The notes under the pieces: generated by a model
What the model saw: the letters and a program-made list of their open reading frames with translations, nothing else
What the model was told of the DNA's origin: nothing
Databases searched by the model: none
Assembly: GCF_001625015.1 (NCBI RefSeq)
Contig: NZ_LVWJ02000019.1
Span: 62,001 to 126,000, forward strand
DNA length: 64,000 nucleotides
Direction: 5' to 3'
Source of the DNA: Lewinella sp. 4G2
GTDB taxonomy: Bacteria > Bacteroidota > Bacteroidia > Chitinophagales > Saprospiraceae
Position numbers and translations under genes: made by a program
Part shown: piece after piece, positions 7,550 through 16,198 of the stretch
Layout of the letters: each line of letters starts with the position of its first letter
Numbering within the stretch: the stretch's first letter is position 1

Positions 7550-8532
7550 CGAAGCAAACGATCTATTTAGCCTTGGGCGTTAGTCGACAAGCTCACGCTG
7601 CTTTTGGGAAGCGCCGAGCTAAGCACGAGGATGCCATGAACGGAGCTGAGTCTCAGTTAAAACTGTTGCGCAGAGAACACCCCGGCCTGGGCCTACAGAA
7701 AGCCTGGAGTATGCTACGGCCGCGGCATATCTCGCGCAACGCATTCTGCCGTGAGATGACCCGGCGTGGCTATGCCCTAGTCCGTAAACGCAACTACGTG
7801 CGGGTAACCCGATCGGGGTCCTATCGCTATCCTAATTTAATTAAAGAACTGATTATCAATGGGGTTAACCAAGTATGGCAGAGCGATACGACGTACTATC
7901 GCATCAACAATAGCTTTTACTACATCACCTTCATCATTGACGTTTATAGCCGTCAGATTGTAGGTGTCCATACGAGTAAACACCTACTGGCAACGGCAAA
8001 CATCGCTGCCTTGGAAAGCGCTTTTCGCCAGTGTGGTCAGTCAGATCTACAGGGTCTCATCTTCCACAGCGATGGTGGTTCGCAGTATCGTAGTCGTCAG
8101 TTCGTCGAACGACTGCGTAGCAGAGGCATCTCAAGTAGTATGTGCGACGTAGCGCTGGACAATGCTTACGCTGAACGCCTCAACGGTGTGATCAAACAAG
8201 AGTACCTCGACCACTGGCAACCCAAAGACTTTGACCAGCTAAAGCGCCTGGTAAACAGAGCCGTGAAGCACTATAACACCAAACGGATCCACGGAAGGTT
8301 GCCGTTGCGAAGCAGTCCCAAAGCCTTTGTGGCCGGCTGGCGATCGGATCAGCCAGGCTACCGCTATGCGCTCTTGATCAAGGACGGCCAGGGAGTGAAT
8401 GAAGACCTGTGCCCAACCGTCGTGAAGTATTTACCCACGCCCGGCAAGTATGCCCGTGAGGGGCGTGGGCAAATACTCCCCGCCGGTGTCAAGTACCTAA
8501 CTGAGGAAAAATTTAAAAACCGTCGTGCGTAA
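7546..8532 (+). CDS. IS3-family transposase OrfB (DDE integrase domain)
   Basis: 328 residues. An N-terminal HTH_21-like region precedes an rve integrase core with Asp114 (WQSDTTYY), Asp176 (FHSDGGSQYRS) and Glu210 (LDNAYAERLNG). I count 33 residues between the last two, slightly shorter than the usual 35 in IS3. The C-terminal stretch after about 285 is unusual: its DNA holds a 16-bp inverted repeat (8427-8442 with 8461-8476, one mismatch). Likely active as OrfAB or with OrfA. Confidence 0.93.
   Translation: MTKQTIYLALGVSRQAHAAFGKRRAKHEDAMNGAESQLKLLRREHPGLGLQKAWSMLRPRHISRNAFCREMTRRGYALVRKRNYVRVTRSGSYRYPNLIKELIINGVNQVWQSDTTYYRINNSFYYITFIIDVYSRQIVGVHTSKHLLATANIAALESAFRQCGQSDLQGLIFHSDGGSQYRSRQFVERLRSRGISSSMCDVALDNAYAERLNGVIKQEYLDHWQPKDFDQLKRLVNRAVKHYNTKRIHGRLPLRSSPKAFVAGWRSDQPGYRYALLIKDGQGVNEDLCPTVVKYLPTPGKYAREGRGQILPAGVKYLTEEKFKNRRA
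8427..8476. repeat. inverted repeat inside the 3' end of orfB
   Basis: GTATTTACCCACGCCC at 8427-8442 pairs with GGGCGTGGGCAAATAC at 8461-8476 with one mismatch, enclosing an 18-nt loop. It lies in coding sequence about 100 bp from the right end of the IS. It might limit read-through or act at the mRNA level. Confidence 0.6.
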
Positions 8533-8622
8533 TGGCGCGACTTCATTATTAATCTGTCAACGCTATTTGGTTAGGCACAGGTGTGTCTAAAATCTAGCTT
8601 CTACAATCTAACGTCTTACACC

Positions 8623-9090
8623 TCAGATATTGATCTCCGAAGTATGCTTGATATCCTTCAGCACAAAGGAAGAATTGATCTCCCCAATGTTCTCAATCAG
8701 GGTGAGTTTGTAGCGGATGAAGTCGTGGTAATCATCCAGGCTTTTGCTGTTGACTTTTAGAATGAAGTCCACCCGCCCCGCCATGTGGTAGCACTCCTGC
8801 ACTTCGGGCAACTCCCGAATTTGGGCCTCAAACTTTTCAATGAAGGATTTCTCATGGTACCGCATCGATACCTGGCAGAAAGCGGTGACCGGCAGGTCAA
8901 ACTTCCTTTTGTTCAGAATGGCCACGTACCGCTCGATGTAGCCCTGCCGTTCCAATCGTTTGATCCGTTCGTAAACCGGGGACGGGGTCAGGTGCAACTG
9001 CGCGGCGATCTCCTTGGCCGTCTTCTTGGCGTTTTCCTGTAGGAGTTTCAGGATGGTGAGATCGGTTTCGTCGATTGAATTAGTTGTCAT
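8623..9090 (-). CDS. Lrp/AsnC family transcriptional regulator
   Basis: 155 residues from MTTNSIDETDLTILKLLQ. N-terminal winged HTH (about 8-60, with KTAKEIAAQLHLTPSPVYER) and a C-terminal RAM/AsnC ligand domain (about 70-150, with AGRVDFILKV). I chose the ATG at 9090; a further upstream ATG in frame would add 15 unconserved residues. It is divergent from the threonine dehydrogenase operon 175 bp away, so amino-acid-responsive control of that operon and of itself is the natural inference. Its 3' end abuts the split heptamer hairpin. Confidence 0.9.
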   Translation of the reverse strand: MTTNSIDETDLTILKLLQENAKKTAKEIAAQLHLTPSPVYERIKRLERQGYIERYVAILNKRKFDLPVTAFCQVSMRYHEKSFIEKFEAQIRELPEVQECYHMAGRVDFILKVNSKSLDDYHDFIRYKLTLIENIGEINSSFVLKDIKHTSEINI

Positions 9091-9135
9091 GGCAATAAAA
9101 TTTACGGTAGCGACCGGACGCCAGCCCGTGTTCAC

Positions 9136-9149
9136 CGTTAAATTTAGCG
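9136..9149. promoter_or_regulatory. near-palindrome, candidate Lrp/AsnC operator
   Basis: CGTTAAATTTAGCG is a 14-bp near-perfect palindrome with an AT-rich centre in the divergent region between the Lrp/AsnC gene and tdh. That is the shape of sites bound by this regulator family; binding is inferred. Confidence 0.4.
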
Positions 9150-9218
9150 ATATTCTTTTAGCGTACGGGGATAATTACGGAATTCAGCCCCATTCCTGCA
9201 CCACCTTCCGGTAGAACT

Positions 9219-9226
9219 TAACTTTG
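9219..9226 (+). promoter_or_regulatory. -7 box of the tdh-kbl promoter
   Basis: TAACTTTG, an exact TAnnTTTG match, 39 nt before the tdh ATG. A longer in-frame start at 9224 would lie inside it, which supports ATG 9266. Confidence 0.65.
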
Positions 9227-9265
9227 TCAGGTATTCACCCTCCAGCAAAAGTAAACCGGCAGCAG

Positions 9266-10264
9266 ATGAAAGATTGCAGCATTCTCGTCACTGGCGCCTG
9301 CGGCCAATTGGGCAGTGTACTCGTACCGGCTCTGCGGAAACGCTACGGTATACGAAACGTGGTGGCCTCCGATTTACGCCTCTGCCCCCAGATTACCGGA
9401 CCATTTGAGTTGCTGGATGCTACCGACTTGGATGCGATGACCACCATTGTGAGGAAGTACCGAATCAAGCGGATCTTCCACCTGGCCGCCATCCTTTCGG
9501 CGAGTGGGGAAGCGAAGCCGGTCCGGACCTACCAGACTAACATGAATGCCTGGTTGAACGTCCTCGAAGTCGCCCGCCACGAAGGTGTGGAGCGGGTCTT
9601 CTACCCCAGCTCTATTGCCGTATTCGGCCCCGCCGCTCCGTTAGATAAAACCCCAAACGATGTTTGCCTCGATCCACTCACGGCTTACGGGATCAGCAAA
9701 GCTTCCGGGGAAAATTGGGGGCAGTACTACTTTAAGCGCTACGGGCTCGACGTGCGGTCTCTCCGCTACCCCGGCGTCATCGGCCACCAATCAGATCCGG
9801 GTGGCGGGACTACGGATTATGCGGTCGATATCTTCCACGCCGCCGCGCAGGGTAAACGCTTCACCTGTTTTCTGGAGGCCGACGAAGCGCTCCCGATGAT
9901 CTACATTGACGACGCCATCCGTTCCACCCTCGAAATAATGGAAGCTCCGGCTGACCGGATTCGGTCCCGCACCTCCTACAATCTCTCCGGTGCATCCTTC
10001 ACCCCCGCTCAGTTAGCGGAAGCCATTAGGAAGGTTCGCCCCGATTTCACGATCGATTACCGGCCGGATTACCGCCAGGCCATCGCCGCCGGTTGGCCCA
10101 ATTCCATAAATGACCGTCCAGCGCGGGAGGATTGGGGCTGGCAACCGGATTTTGACCTGGAGCGAATCGTTCAAACCATGATCGAAGCGCTCGACGTTCG
10201 GTACAACGGCAGCTTAAACCTGCAGCCCGGCACCAACCTTACCTCTCTACTCCCTACCGGCTAA
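9266..10264 (+). CDS. L-threonine 3-dehydrogenase, epimerase/SDR type
   Basis: 332 residues from [20 protein letters not shown]. Extended-SDR fold: NAD motif GACGQLG at 10-16, [11 protein letters not shown] (73-83), PSSIAVFG (115-121), catalytic Tyr141 and Lys145 ([11 protein letters not shown]). The read LSASGE and the ending with a long substrate domain match the UDP-glucose-4-epimerase-like threonine dehydrogenases of Bacteroidota rather than the zinc MDR type. The decisive context is kbl 23 bp downstream: the pair converts threonine to 2-amino-3-ketobutyrate and then glycine plus acetyl-CoA. Confidence 0.9.
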   Translation: MKDCSILVTGACGQLGSVLVPALRKRYGIRNVVASDLRLCPQITGPFELLDATDLDAMTTIVRKYRIKRIFHLAAILSASGEAKPVRTYQTNMNAWLNVLEVARHEGVERVFYPSSIAVFGPAAPLDKTPNDVCLDPLTAYGISKASGENWGQYYFKRYGLDVRSLRYPGVIGHQSDPGGGTTDYAVDIFHAAAQGKRFTCFLEADEALPMIYIDDAIRSTLEIMEAPADRIRSRTSYNLSGASFTPAQLAEAIRKVRPDFTIDYRPDYRQAIAAGWPNSINDRPAREDWGWQPDFDLERIVQTMIEALDVRYNGSLNLQPGTNLTSLLPTG

Positions 10265-10287
10265 TTCCCGCCCCAAATATTCAGACC

Positions 10288-11475
10288 ATGTTTACTTTCA
10301 AAGAAGACCTCCAGCAAGAACTCAACGAGATGCGGGAAGCCGGCGTCTACAAGGCCGAACGGGTGATCACCACCCCACAGGGGCCAGAGATTGATACGAC
10401 CAGTACTCACGACGTCCTCAACTTTTGCGCCAATAATTACCTGGGCCTTTCCTCCCACCCCGCCCTGCTGGAAGCCAGTAAGGCGACAATAGACACCCAC
10501 GGATTCGGTCTCTCGTCGGTACGTTTCATCTGCGGTACGCAAGACATCCACAAGGAGCTGGAGCGTAAAACGGCCGCCTTTTTGGGAATGGAAGATTGCA
10601 TCCTCTACGCCGCCGCCTTCGACGCTAACGGTGGCCTCTTCGAACCCATCCTGACCAAGGAGGACGCCATCATCTCCGACGCACTGAACCACGCCTCCAT
10701 CATCGACGGCATCCGTCTCTGCAAGGCTGCCCGCTACCGCTACGACCATAACGATATGGCTTCGCTGGAAGAGCAGCTGAAAGCCGCCAGTGGTGCTCGC
10801 CGCAAGCTCATCGTTACGGACGGTTCCTTCTCCATGGACGGCACCATCGCCCAACTCGATAAGATTTGTGACCTGGCCGATAATTACGGTGCCCTCGTCA
10901 TGGTAGACGAATGCCACTCCACCGGTTTCATCGGGAAGACTGGCCGCGGCGTCCACGAATACTGCGACGTGATGGGCCGGGTGGACATCATCACCGGCAC
11001 CTACGGCAAGGCGCTTGGCGGAGCTTCCGGTGGATTCACGGCGGCCCGAAAGGAAATTGTGGATATCCTTCGCCAACGGTCGCGCCCCTACCTCTTCTCC
11101 AACACCCTTGCTCCCAGCATCGTCGGTGCATCCATCAAAGCCATTGATATGCTCAGTGAGTCAACGGCGTTACGGGATAAACTGGCGGCCAACACCAAAT
11201 ACTTCCGCGAAGGCATGACAAAAGCCGGCTTCGACATCATTCCCGGCGACCACCCCATCGTCCCCGTCATGCTCTACGATGCGCCCCTCGCCCAGCAGTA
11301 CGCCAGCCGGCTGCTGGAAGAAGGCATCTACGTGATCGGCTTTTTCTATCCAGTCGTACCGAAGGGGAAGGCCCGCATCCGCGTCCAACTCTCCGCCGCC
11401 CACGAGCAGGCGCATTTGGACCGGGCCATCGCGGCGTTCGTGAAGGTTGGGCAGGAGTTGTCGGTGTTGGCTTGA
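10288..11475 (+). CDS. kbl: glycine C-acetyltransferase (2-amino-3-ketobutyrate CoA ligase)
   Basis: 395 residues, full length for the alpha-oxoamine synthase family. PLP-binding Lys241 in [20 protein letters not shown] (206-216) carries the Asp and His that contact the cofactor; [13 protein letters not shown] (46-58) is the substrate region. [17 protein letters not shown] near the C-terminus is typical of Kbl. Second gene of the tdh-kbl operon, only 23 bp after tdh. The 3' side holds two copies of the 143-bp inverted element. Confidence 0.95.
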   Translation: MFTFKEDLQQELNEMREAGVYKAERVITTPQGPEIDTTSTHDVLNFCANNYLGLSSHPALLEASKATIDTHGFGLSSVRFICGTQDIHKELERKTAAFLGMEDCILYAAAFDANGGLFEPILTKEDAIISDALNHASIIDGIRLCKAARYRYDHNDMASLEEQLKAASGARRKLIVTDGSFSMDGTIAQLDKICDLADNYGALVMVDECHSTGFIGKTGRGVHEYCDVMGRVDIITGTYGKALGGASGGFTAARKEIVDILRQRSRPYLFSNTLAPSIVGASIKAIDMLSESTALRDKLAANTKYFREGMTKAGFDIIPGDHPIVPVMLYDAPLAQQYASRLLEEGIYVIGFFYPVVPKGKARIRVQLSAAHEQAHLDRAIAAFVKVGQELSVLA

Positions 11476-11528
11476 TGGAATTGTACGAGTGCTCAGGTTT
11501 AACGAAGATCGAACGATTGCTTCGTTCA

Positions 11529-11650
11529 CCGGACGCTTGAAGGACGTTGCGCGACGCTCCAAGGACCTAGAGGTAGGCAACAACCTCTATCAACTAGTAA
11601 AATCCAAGGTCCTCGTGGCGTCCGACGCAGGAGGTCCCGCGAGCGTCCGG
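11529..11650. repeat. 143-bp-type inverted element, divergent copy
   Basis: A variant left half (11529-11568, CCGGACGCTTGAAGGACG...) and a right half (11607-11650, ending GAGCGTCCGG) face each other across a 38-nt spacer that contains ATCAACTAGTAAAATCC. Halves carry the same end words as the other copies. A further partial end (CGGACGCTCGCGGGAGCTC) lies at 11675-11697. Confidence 0.75.
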
Positions 11651-11720
11651 CTGAACAGGAGGTTTGCAGGTGGACGGACGCTCGCGGGAGCTCAATTTGT
11701 AAAGCAGGTTTGCAACTGGA

Positions 11721-11861
11721 CGGACGCTCGGAGGAGCTCAACTCTTGCTGCGCGCGAGTTGACCACGCCACGAGGACCTAGAGGGATGTAACATTCTCAA
11801 TCAACTTCTAAAATCCCAGGTCCTCGTGGCGTCCGACGCAGGAGGTCCCGCGAGCGTCCGG
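11721..11861. repeat. 143-bp-type inverted element (REPIN/MITE-like)
   Basis: About 141 bp: a 59-nt half with CGGACGCTCGGAGGAGCTC at its end and an inner CTTGCTGCGCGCG hairpin, a 38-nt spacer, then a 44-nt half ending GAGCGTCCGG. It is the reverse orientation of the copies near 63.7 kb. It lies between kbl and rdgB and has no coding capacity of its own. Confidence 0.8.
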
Positions 11862-11915
11862 GTGGGGCAAAAAGTTTATAAACCCACCCTACCTTGCGCA
11901 AAAATCCCCACCACC

Positions 11916-12488
11916 ATGCCCCTGGTCTTCGCCACCAACAACCCCAACAAGATCGCCGAAATCCAAAACCAATTGTCGGAGGGCTACGATTTCAAATCGC
12001 TCAAGGAGATCGGCTGCCTCGAGGAGATTCCAGAAACCAGTGGCACCATCGAGGGGAATGCCCGCCAGAAGGCCCGCTACGTTAAGGACAACTACGGCTA
12101 CGATTGTTTCTCCGAAGATACCGGCCTCCTCATCGATGCCCTGGACGATGCACCCGGCGTTGATACCGCCCACTACGCCGGTCCCCAGCGAGACGCTACG
12201 GACAACAACCAAAAAGTGCTGCAAAACCTGGAGGATAAAGCGCAGCGAACCGCCCGCTTCAAAACGGTGATCTGCCTCGTTCGGGGAGACGAAGAACACT
12301 TTTTTGAGGGTATTTGCGAAGGCCACATCGCCGCAATCCCTACCGGAGAGGACGGTTTTGGCTACGACCCGATCTTCATCCCCACGGAAGGCGACGGCCG
12401 CACCTTCGCCCAAATGAACAAGACGGAAAAGCAAGCCATCAGCCACCGAGGAAGAGCCGTAAGAAAGCTGGTAGAATTCCTGAAGTGA
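11916..12488 (+). CDS. rdgB: XTP/dITP diphosphatase (RdgB/HAM1 family)
   Basis: 190 residues from MPLVFATNNPNKIAEI. It hydrolyses non-canonical purine triphosphates (XTP, dITP) to keep them out of DNA. Family marks: ATNNPNK at 6-12 (phosphate grip), SEDTGLLIDALDDAPGV (about 66-82) with the catalytic Asp, DGFGYDPIF (about 149-157) and SHRGRA (about 176-181). The frame is open further upstream into the repeat element, but ATG 11916 gives the conserved N-terminus and follows a promoter-like TACCTTGC. Confidence 0.95.
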   Translation: MPLVFATNNPNKIAEIQNQLSEGYDFKSLKEIGCLEEIPETSGTIEGNARQKARYVKDNYGYDCFSEDTGLLIDALDDAPGVDTAHYAGPQRDATDNNQKVLQNLEDKAQRTARFKTVICLVRGDEEHFFEGICEGHIAAIPTGEDGFGYDPIFIPTEGDGRTFAQMNKTEKQAISHRGRAVRKLVEFLK

Positions 12489-12543
12489 GGAGCGCCACTG
12501 ATTGCCAATATCCACGCATGCAGATAGTAACTTAGCGGGCGCA

Positions 12544-13359
12544 ATGAGCAGACTGATCTCCCTCCTGTTTTTCGTCGCCGTCGCCTACGGTGCCTGGTTC
12601 TATCTAAAGGACTATTCCCGGGGGCCCGTAGAAGTCCGGCTCGTGCAGGCGGATTTGGACGACATTAGTCGCATCAGCCTTTTGCCAAAGGACGGGCGTT
12701 CGGAGTTATTTCGTCTCCAACGCGGTGAAGGGAACCAGTGGATGGCCACCCGCAAACAGCGCTTGCTATTGGACCGGGACGGAAAGATCGCCCGCTTCGT
12801 TGACATGCTAGCTAGTGTCACCTCGGACTCTACGATTCGGAAGCTGCCCAAGGGTGAGGATTACCGCACGGTGGAAATTCGCATCCGGGCTCAGGGGGAG
12901 GAAGAAGGCTTTTCGCTGCACTTTACGCGGTCCGCCCAGCTCCCGGTTTACGCATCCTGGGCCGAAGCGGAAGAAGTATTGGCACTGCCCCCCTCCCTCA
13001 ATGCCTGGCGGGAGGAGTATTTGCACTTCGATGCCTACCGGGAGCGGAGGCTCCTCAACCTACTGGCTACTGAAGTGGACAGTATCTCCGTCCTCAAGCA
13101 AGATTCCTTACTCTGGGGGATCAACATCGGTGATCTCTCGGCGACGGCCCAACGATTCATCGCACCTGCGGCAGCGCCCCATGCGGATTATTTTGATGAG
13201 ATCGCCCACCGCGACCGGGAGTTTGCGAAGATCAAACTCTACCACGGCGCAGCGTACAAGACCATTACGGTGTACCGGGATTCGCTGTGGCCCAGCCCCT
13301 TCGTGCTGAATGGAGAAGACTACCCCCGAAGATTTCTGGGATATGACGCGCTGCGGTGA
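12544..13359 (+). CDS. membrane-anchored protein, DUF4340-like
   Basis: 271 residues from MSRLISLLFFVAVAYGAWFY, one N-terminal transmembrane anchor with the rest outside the cytoplasm. The body (QADLDDISRISLLPKDG, then QWMATRKQRLLLDRDGKI) resembles DUF4340-type proteins in which an Asp-rich strand precedes a Trp and a pair of small domains; I rate that as tentative. FIAPAAAPHADYF near residue 210 is encoded by the dispersed 17-bp word. It lies between rdgB and the metallophosphoesterase, 46 bp before the latter, probably co-transcribed. Confidence 0.75.
   Translation: MSRLISLLFFVAVAYGAWFYLKDYSRGPVEVRLVQADLDDISRISLLPKDGRSELFRLQRGEGNQWMATRKQRLLLDRDGKIARFVDMLASVTSDSTIRKLPKGEDYRTVEIRIRAQGEEEGFSLHFTRSAQLPVYASWAEAEEVLALPPSLNAWREEYLHFDAYRERRLLNLLATEVDSISVLKQDSLLWGINIGDLSATAQRFIAPAAAPHADYFDEIAHRDREFAKIKLYHGAAYKTITVYRDSLWPSPFVLNGEDYPRRFLGYDALR
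13162..13178 (+). repeat. 17-bp dispersed word, copy 4 (intragenic)
   Basis: Exact GCACCTGCGGCAGCGCC, in frame as APAAAP in the DUF4340-like protein. Confidence 0.9.
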
Positions 13360-13405
13360 AACTTATGCCCCGCCCGGCGTTGTGTGGGGGTAGTTACCTC
13401 GCCAA

Positions 13406-14635
13406 ATGATCGGACGCCTTTTAGTTTTACTCGCCACCCTCCTTGCCCTTGACGTTTACGCCTACCAGGCCGTAAGAAGTTGGGTTTCCCCGTACAGTCA
13501 GGGGCGGCGCCGGCTCATCAAAGGGGTATACCTCGGGATCACCCTGATCGCCTACCTCCTACTGGCGCTCAACATCGTGGAGGTAACGGATAGCTGGGGG
13601 AAGGAAGCAAAAACGCTGGTGCGGGTCTTTCTTTTCCTGAGTTGGTTGTGTAAACTCCCCATCGTGCTCGTGCTGCTAATCGATGATCTGCGACGGGGCG
13701 CTAAATGGGTGGGCAACAAGGTCAGCCCCGTAACGAAGCGTGATACGAGCCGCAGCCGCTTCCTCGCCAAAGCCGCCCTGATTGCCGGTGGCGTTCCCCT
13801 CGCAACGCTTACCTACGGGATCGTCCGCAACGCCTACCGCTACCGCCGCTTTGCCGTGGACGTGCCGATTGAAGGCTTGCCCGCTGGGCTCGATGGCGTG
13901 AAAATCGTCCAAATCAGCGATATGCATTCGGGCTCCTGGACGAAGTCCGAACCTTTGAAAGACGCCGTACGCCTCATCAATGAAGAAGAAGCGGACATCG
14001 TCTGTTTTACCGGCGATCTCGTGAACGAGCAAGCCGTAGAGATGGCGCCCTTCGTGGATATCTTCAAGGAGGTCAAAGGAAAGCACGGCGTCTATTCCGT
14101 CTTGGGCAACCACGATTACGGCGATTACCACCAGTGGCCCAGCGATGCTGCGAAGGTGGAGAACATGGAAACGCTCTACGCAACCCACGAGAAATTAGGC
14201 TGGGATCTCCTGCGTGACGAGCACCGAAAGGTGGAAATTAACGGCCACAAGATTGCCATCATGGGCGTAGAAAACTGGGGCTCTGCTTTCCGCTTCCCTC
14301 GCAAAGCCGACCTGCCAAAAGCTACCGCCGGCACGAATGACTGTGATTGTAAGATCCTCATGAGCCACGACCCTACCCACTGGGACGCCAAGATCCGCCC
14401 CGGCTATCCGGACATTGATCTCACCCTCAGCGGCCACACCCACGGCTTTCAATTTGGCGTAGAAATCCCCGGCTTCCGCTGGAGTCCCGCTCAGTACCTG
14501 TACAAACAGTGGGCCGGCCTTTACCGGGAAGGCAAGCAGTACCTCTACGTGAATAGAGGTTTAGGCTTTTTGGGGTACCCCGGGCGGGTGGGGATTTTAC
14601 CGGAGGTGACGGTGCTTACGCTGCGCTCCGCTTAG
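13406..14635 (+). CDS. membrane-anchored calcineurin-like metallophosphoesterase
   Basis: 409 residues. Three or so transmembrane helices in the first 140 residues (LLVLLATLLALDVYA; YLGITLIAYLLLALNIV; VFLFLSWLCKLPIVLVLLI), then a twin-Arg-free linker and a YaeI/YkuE-like phosphoesterase domain. Metal ligands are visible: ISDMHSG, FTGDLVN, LGNHDYGD, MSHDP and SGHTHGFQFG. Known relatives include UDP-diacylglucosamine hydrolase-like and phospholipid phosphoesterases; the substrate here is unknown. The 3' end overlaps a heptamer hairpin shared with the converging DksA-like gene. Confidence 0.9.
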   Translation: MIGRLLVLLATLLALDVYAYQAVRSWVSPYSQGRRRLIKGVYLGITLIAYLLLALNIVEVTDSWGKEAKTLVRVFLFLSWLCKLPIVLVLLIDDLRRGAKWVGNKVSPVTKRDTSRSRFLAKAALIAGGVPLATLTYGIVRNAYRYRRFAVDVPIEGLPAGLDGVKIVQISDMHSGSWTKSEPLKDAVRLINEEEADIVCFTGDLVNEQAVEMAPFVDIFKEVKGKHGVYSVLGNHDYGDYHQWPSDAAKVENMETLYATHEKLGWDLLRDEHRKVEINGHKIAIMGVENWGSAFRFPRKADLPKATAGTNDCDCKILMSHDPTHWDAKIRPGYPDIDLTLSGHTHGFQFGVEIPGFRWSPAQYLYKQWAGLYREGKQYLYVNRGLGFLGYPGRVGILPEVTVLTLRSA

Positions 14636-14828
14636 GATTCTCGATTCTCGATAAGTGAGGACTGATTTGCTACCGCTGTTTCACTCGCTGCGCTCGGCTA
14701 CCAACAATCAGTACTCACCTATAAATAGCACGAATTTCTGCGCCGCAAATCGGAAGCACGCAGTGCGACAAAGCCGTGCGGCAGCCAATCAAGAATCGCC
14801 AATCGAGAATCGAGAATCGCCAATCAAA
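14635..14828. repeat. heptamer-word inverted repeats between convergent genes (GATTCTC family)
   Basis: GATTCTCGATTCTCGAT (14636-14652) is the exact complement of 14802-14818. The right side reads in 7-nt steps from 14787: AATCAAG, AATCGCC, AATCGAG, AATCGAG, AATCGCC, AATCAAA. A second pair (AGTGAGGACTGATT near 14654 with AATCAGTACTCAC near 14706) nests inside. The last heptamer contains the TGA stop of the minus-strand gene. Probably a bidirectional terminator. Confidence 0.85.
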
Positions 14829-15372
14829 TAATATCGTCTTCTTCCTCAACCGGACGCCGCGGCTTCCGCCCGGGCTTCTTCCGCTTCGGCTTGGAGGGTT
14901 TCTTCGGCGGTGGCGGCGGAATCTTGACGCGCGAGACGATCTTATTCGGCCCTTCGCGGCGTTCGGCGGCGCGGCGAGCAACGTCGGCGGCGGTGATGTC
15001 GAGTTCGCCGCTGGCCTGCATGCGCATGCCTTCGAGGCTTTTGGTGGTGGTCGGCACGGCGGCGAGGCGCTCTTTGTCGATCAGTTTACCGGTTACGGCG
15101 CAGCTGCCGTAGACTTTATTTTGGATTCGAAGCATGGCGTTCTGCAGCGCGGTGATGTGGTCGCGTTTACGGAGCACTTGCTCGTTAAGGAGCTCCATAG
15201 CGCTCACGGAGCCGCTGTCTTCACCCATATCGGCCCCAAAGTTTTGGGACATGGTTTCGCTGAGTTCCTTTACCTGATCCTGCAGGATCTGGAGTTCGTT
15301 CTTCGCTTCTTTATAATCTGCCTTGATGCGCTCGCCAAAAATTGCGAGGTCTTCGTCACTGTATCTTTCCAT
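14824..15372 (-). CDS. DksA/TraR-like protein lacking zinc cysteines
   Basis: 182 residues. Coiled-coil N-terminal half (about 1-95), then YGSCAVTGKLIDKERLAAVP (about 89-108), which is the DksA globular motif. Only one of the four zinc cysteines remains, a substitution often seen in Bacteroidota members (TGKLI in place of the second Cys pair). The C-terminal 45 residues are Lys/Pro-rich (PPPPPKKPSKPKRKKPGRK) then acidic (EEEDDII), an unusual tail likely to bind nucleic acid or RNA polymerase. Likely role: secondary-channel regulator of RNA polymerase (family knowledge plus inference). Confidence 0.85.
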   Translation of the reverse strand: MERYSDEDLAIFGERIKADYKEAKNELQILQDQVKELSETMSQNFGADMGEDSGSVSAMELLNEQVLRKRDHITALQNAMLRIQNKVYGSCAVTGKLIDKERLAAVPTTTKSLEGMRMQASGELDITAADVARRAAERREGPNKIVSRVKIPPPPPKKPSKPKRKKPGRKPRRPVEEEDDII

Positions 15373-15622
15373 GGGTAGCTTGATAGCTTCGGTTGGGCGT
15401 GGTTAAACGTATTGCCCGCTTGTAAGTATACATATTTTTCCCGGCCGCACAAATTATTCCGCAGCATTTAGCTGTGGGTATGAATTTATCCGTACCGATG
15501 AGTATACCGTTGGGCAGTATAGAAGGTCTGGCTTAGATTAAAGTTTAAACCAACCAGTGCTCTAACGTTCTGGCAACACCATTCGCGCCTTCGCTTACCA
15601 ACTCTTTTCGCACGTAGCAAGG

Positions 15623-15639
15623 GGCGCTGCCGCGGGTGC
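15623..15639 (-). repeat. 17-bp dispersed word, copy 5 (intergenic)
   Basis: GGCGCTGCCGCGGGTGC, one transition from consensus, upstream of the ferredoxin promoter. Confidence 0.88.
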
Positions 15640-15670
15640 GTAGAATGGATAAAAATAATAAGTTGGGGTG

Positions 15671-16165
<495 letters not shown>

Positions 16166-16173
16166 GCGCGCCC

Positions 16174-16187
16174 GTGAGTTAGCTCAC
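16174..16187. terminator. small hairpin between convergent genes
   Basis: GTGAG-TTAG-CTCAC in the 33-bp gap between the ferredoxin and the converging beta-barrel gene. There is no strong T-run, so termination is only suggested. Confidence 0.35.
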
Positions 16188-16198
16188 CACTTTACAAG

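Larger units (their letters stand above)
7111..8579 (+). mobile_element. complete IS3-family insertion sequence
   Basis: 1,469 bp. The left end TGTCCTAAACCAAATACGTT and the complement of the right end TGTGCCTAACCAAATAGCGT are imperfect terminal inverted repeats of about 25 bp, both continuing to TTGACA. A 3-bp direct repeat GGT flanks it (7108-7110 and 8580-8582). It carries an orfA/orfB pair typical of IS3. Both frames are intact, so it may be active. Confidence 0.92.
7081..8616. repeat. heptamer-word hairpin split by the IS element
   Basis: The left arm 7081-7104 (7-nt steps TTAGAAG, TTAGATT) and right arm 8586-8616 (TCTAAAA, TCTAGCT, TCTACAA, TCTAACG) are complementary with a 7-nt bulge. 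Removing the IS and one copy of its GGT duplication restores a short loop (GCGGGTGTG). The IS is therefore inserted at the apex of a pre-existing hairpin. Confidence 0.8.

Noticed and set aside
11826..11915. Upstream extension of rdgB into the repeat element
   Set aside because: The extra 30 residues come from the 143-bp element; the conserved N-terminus starts at 11916.
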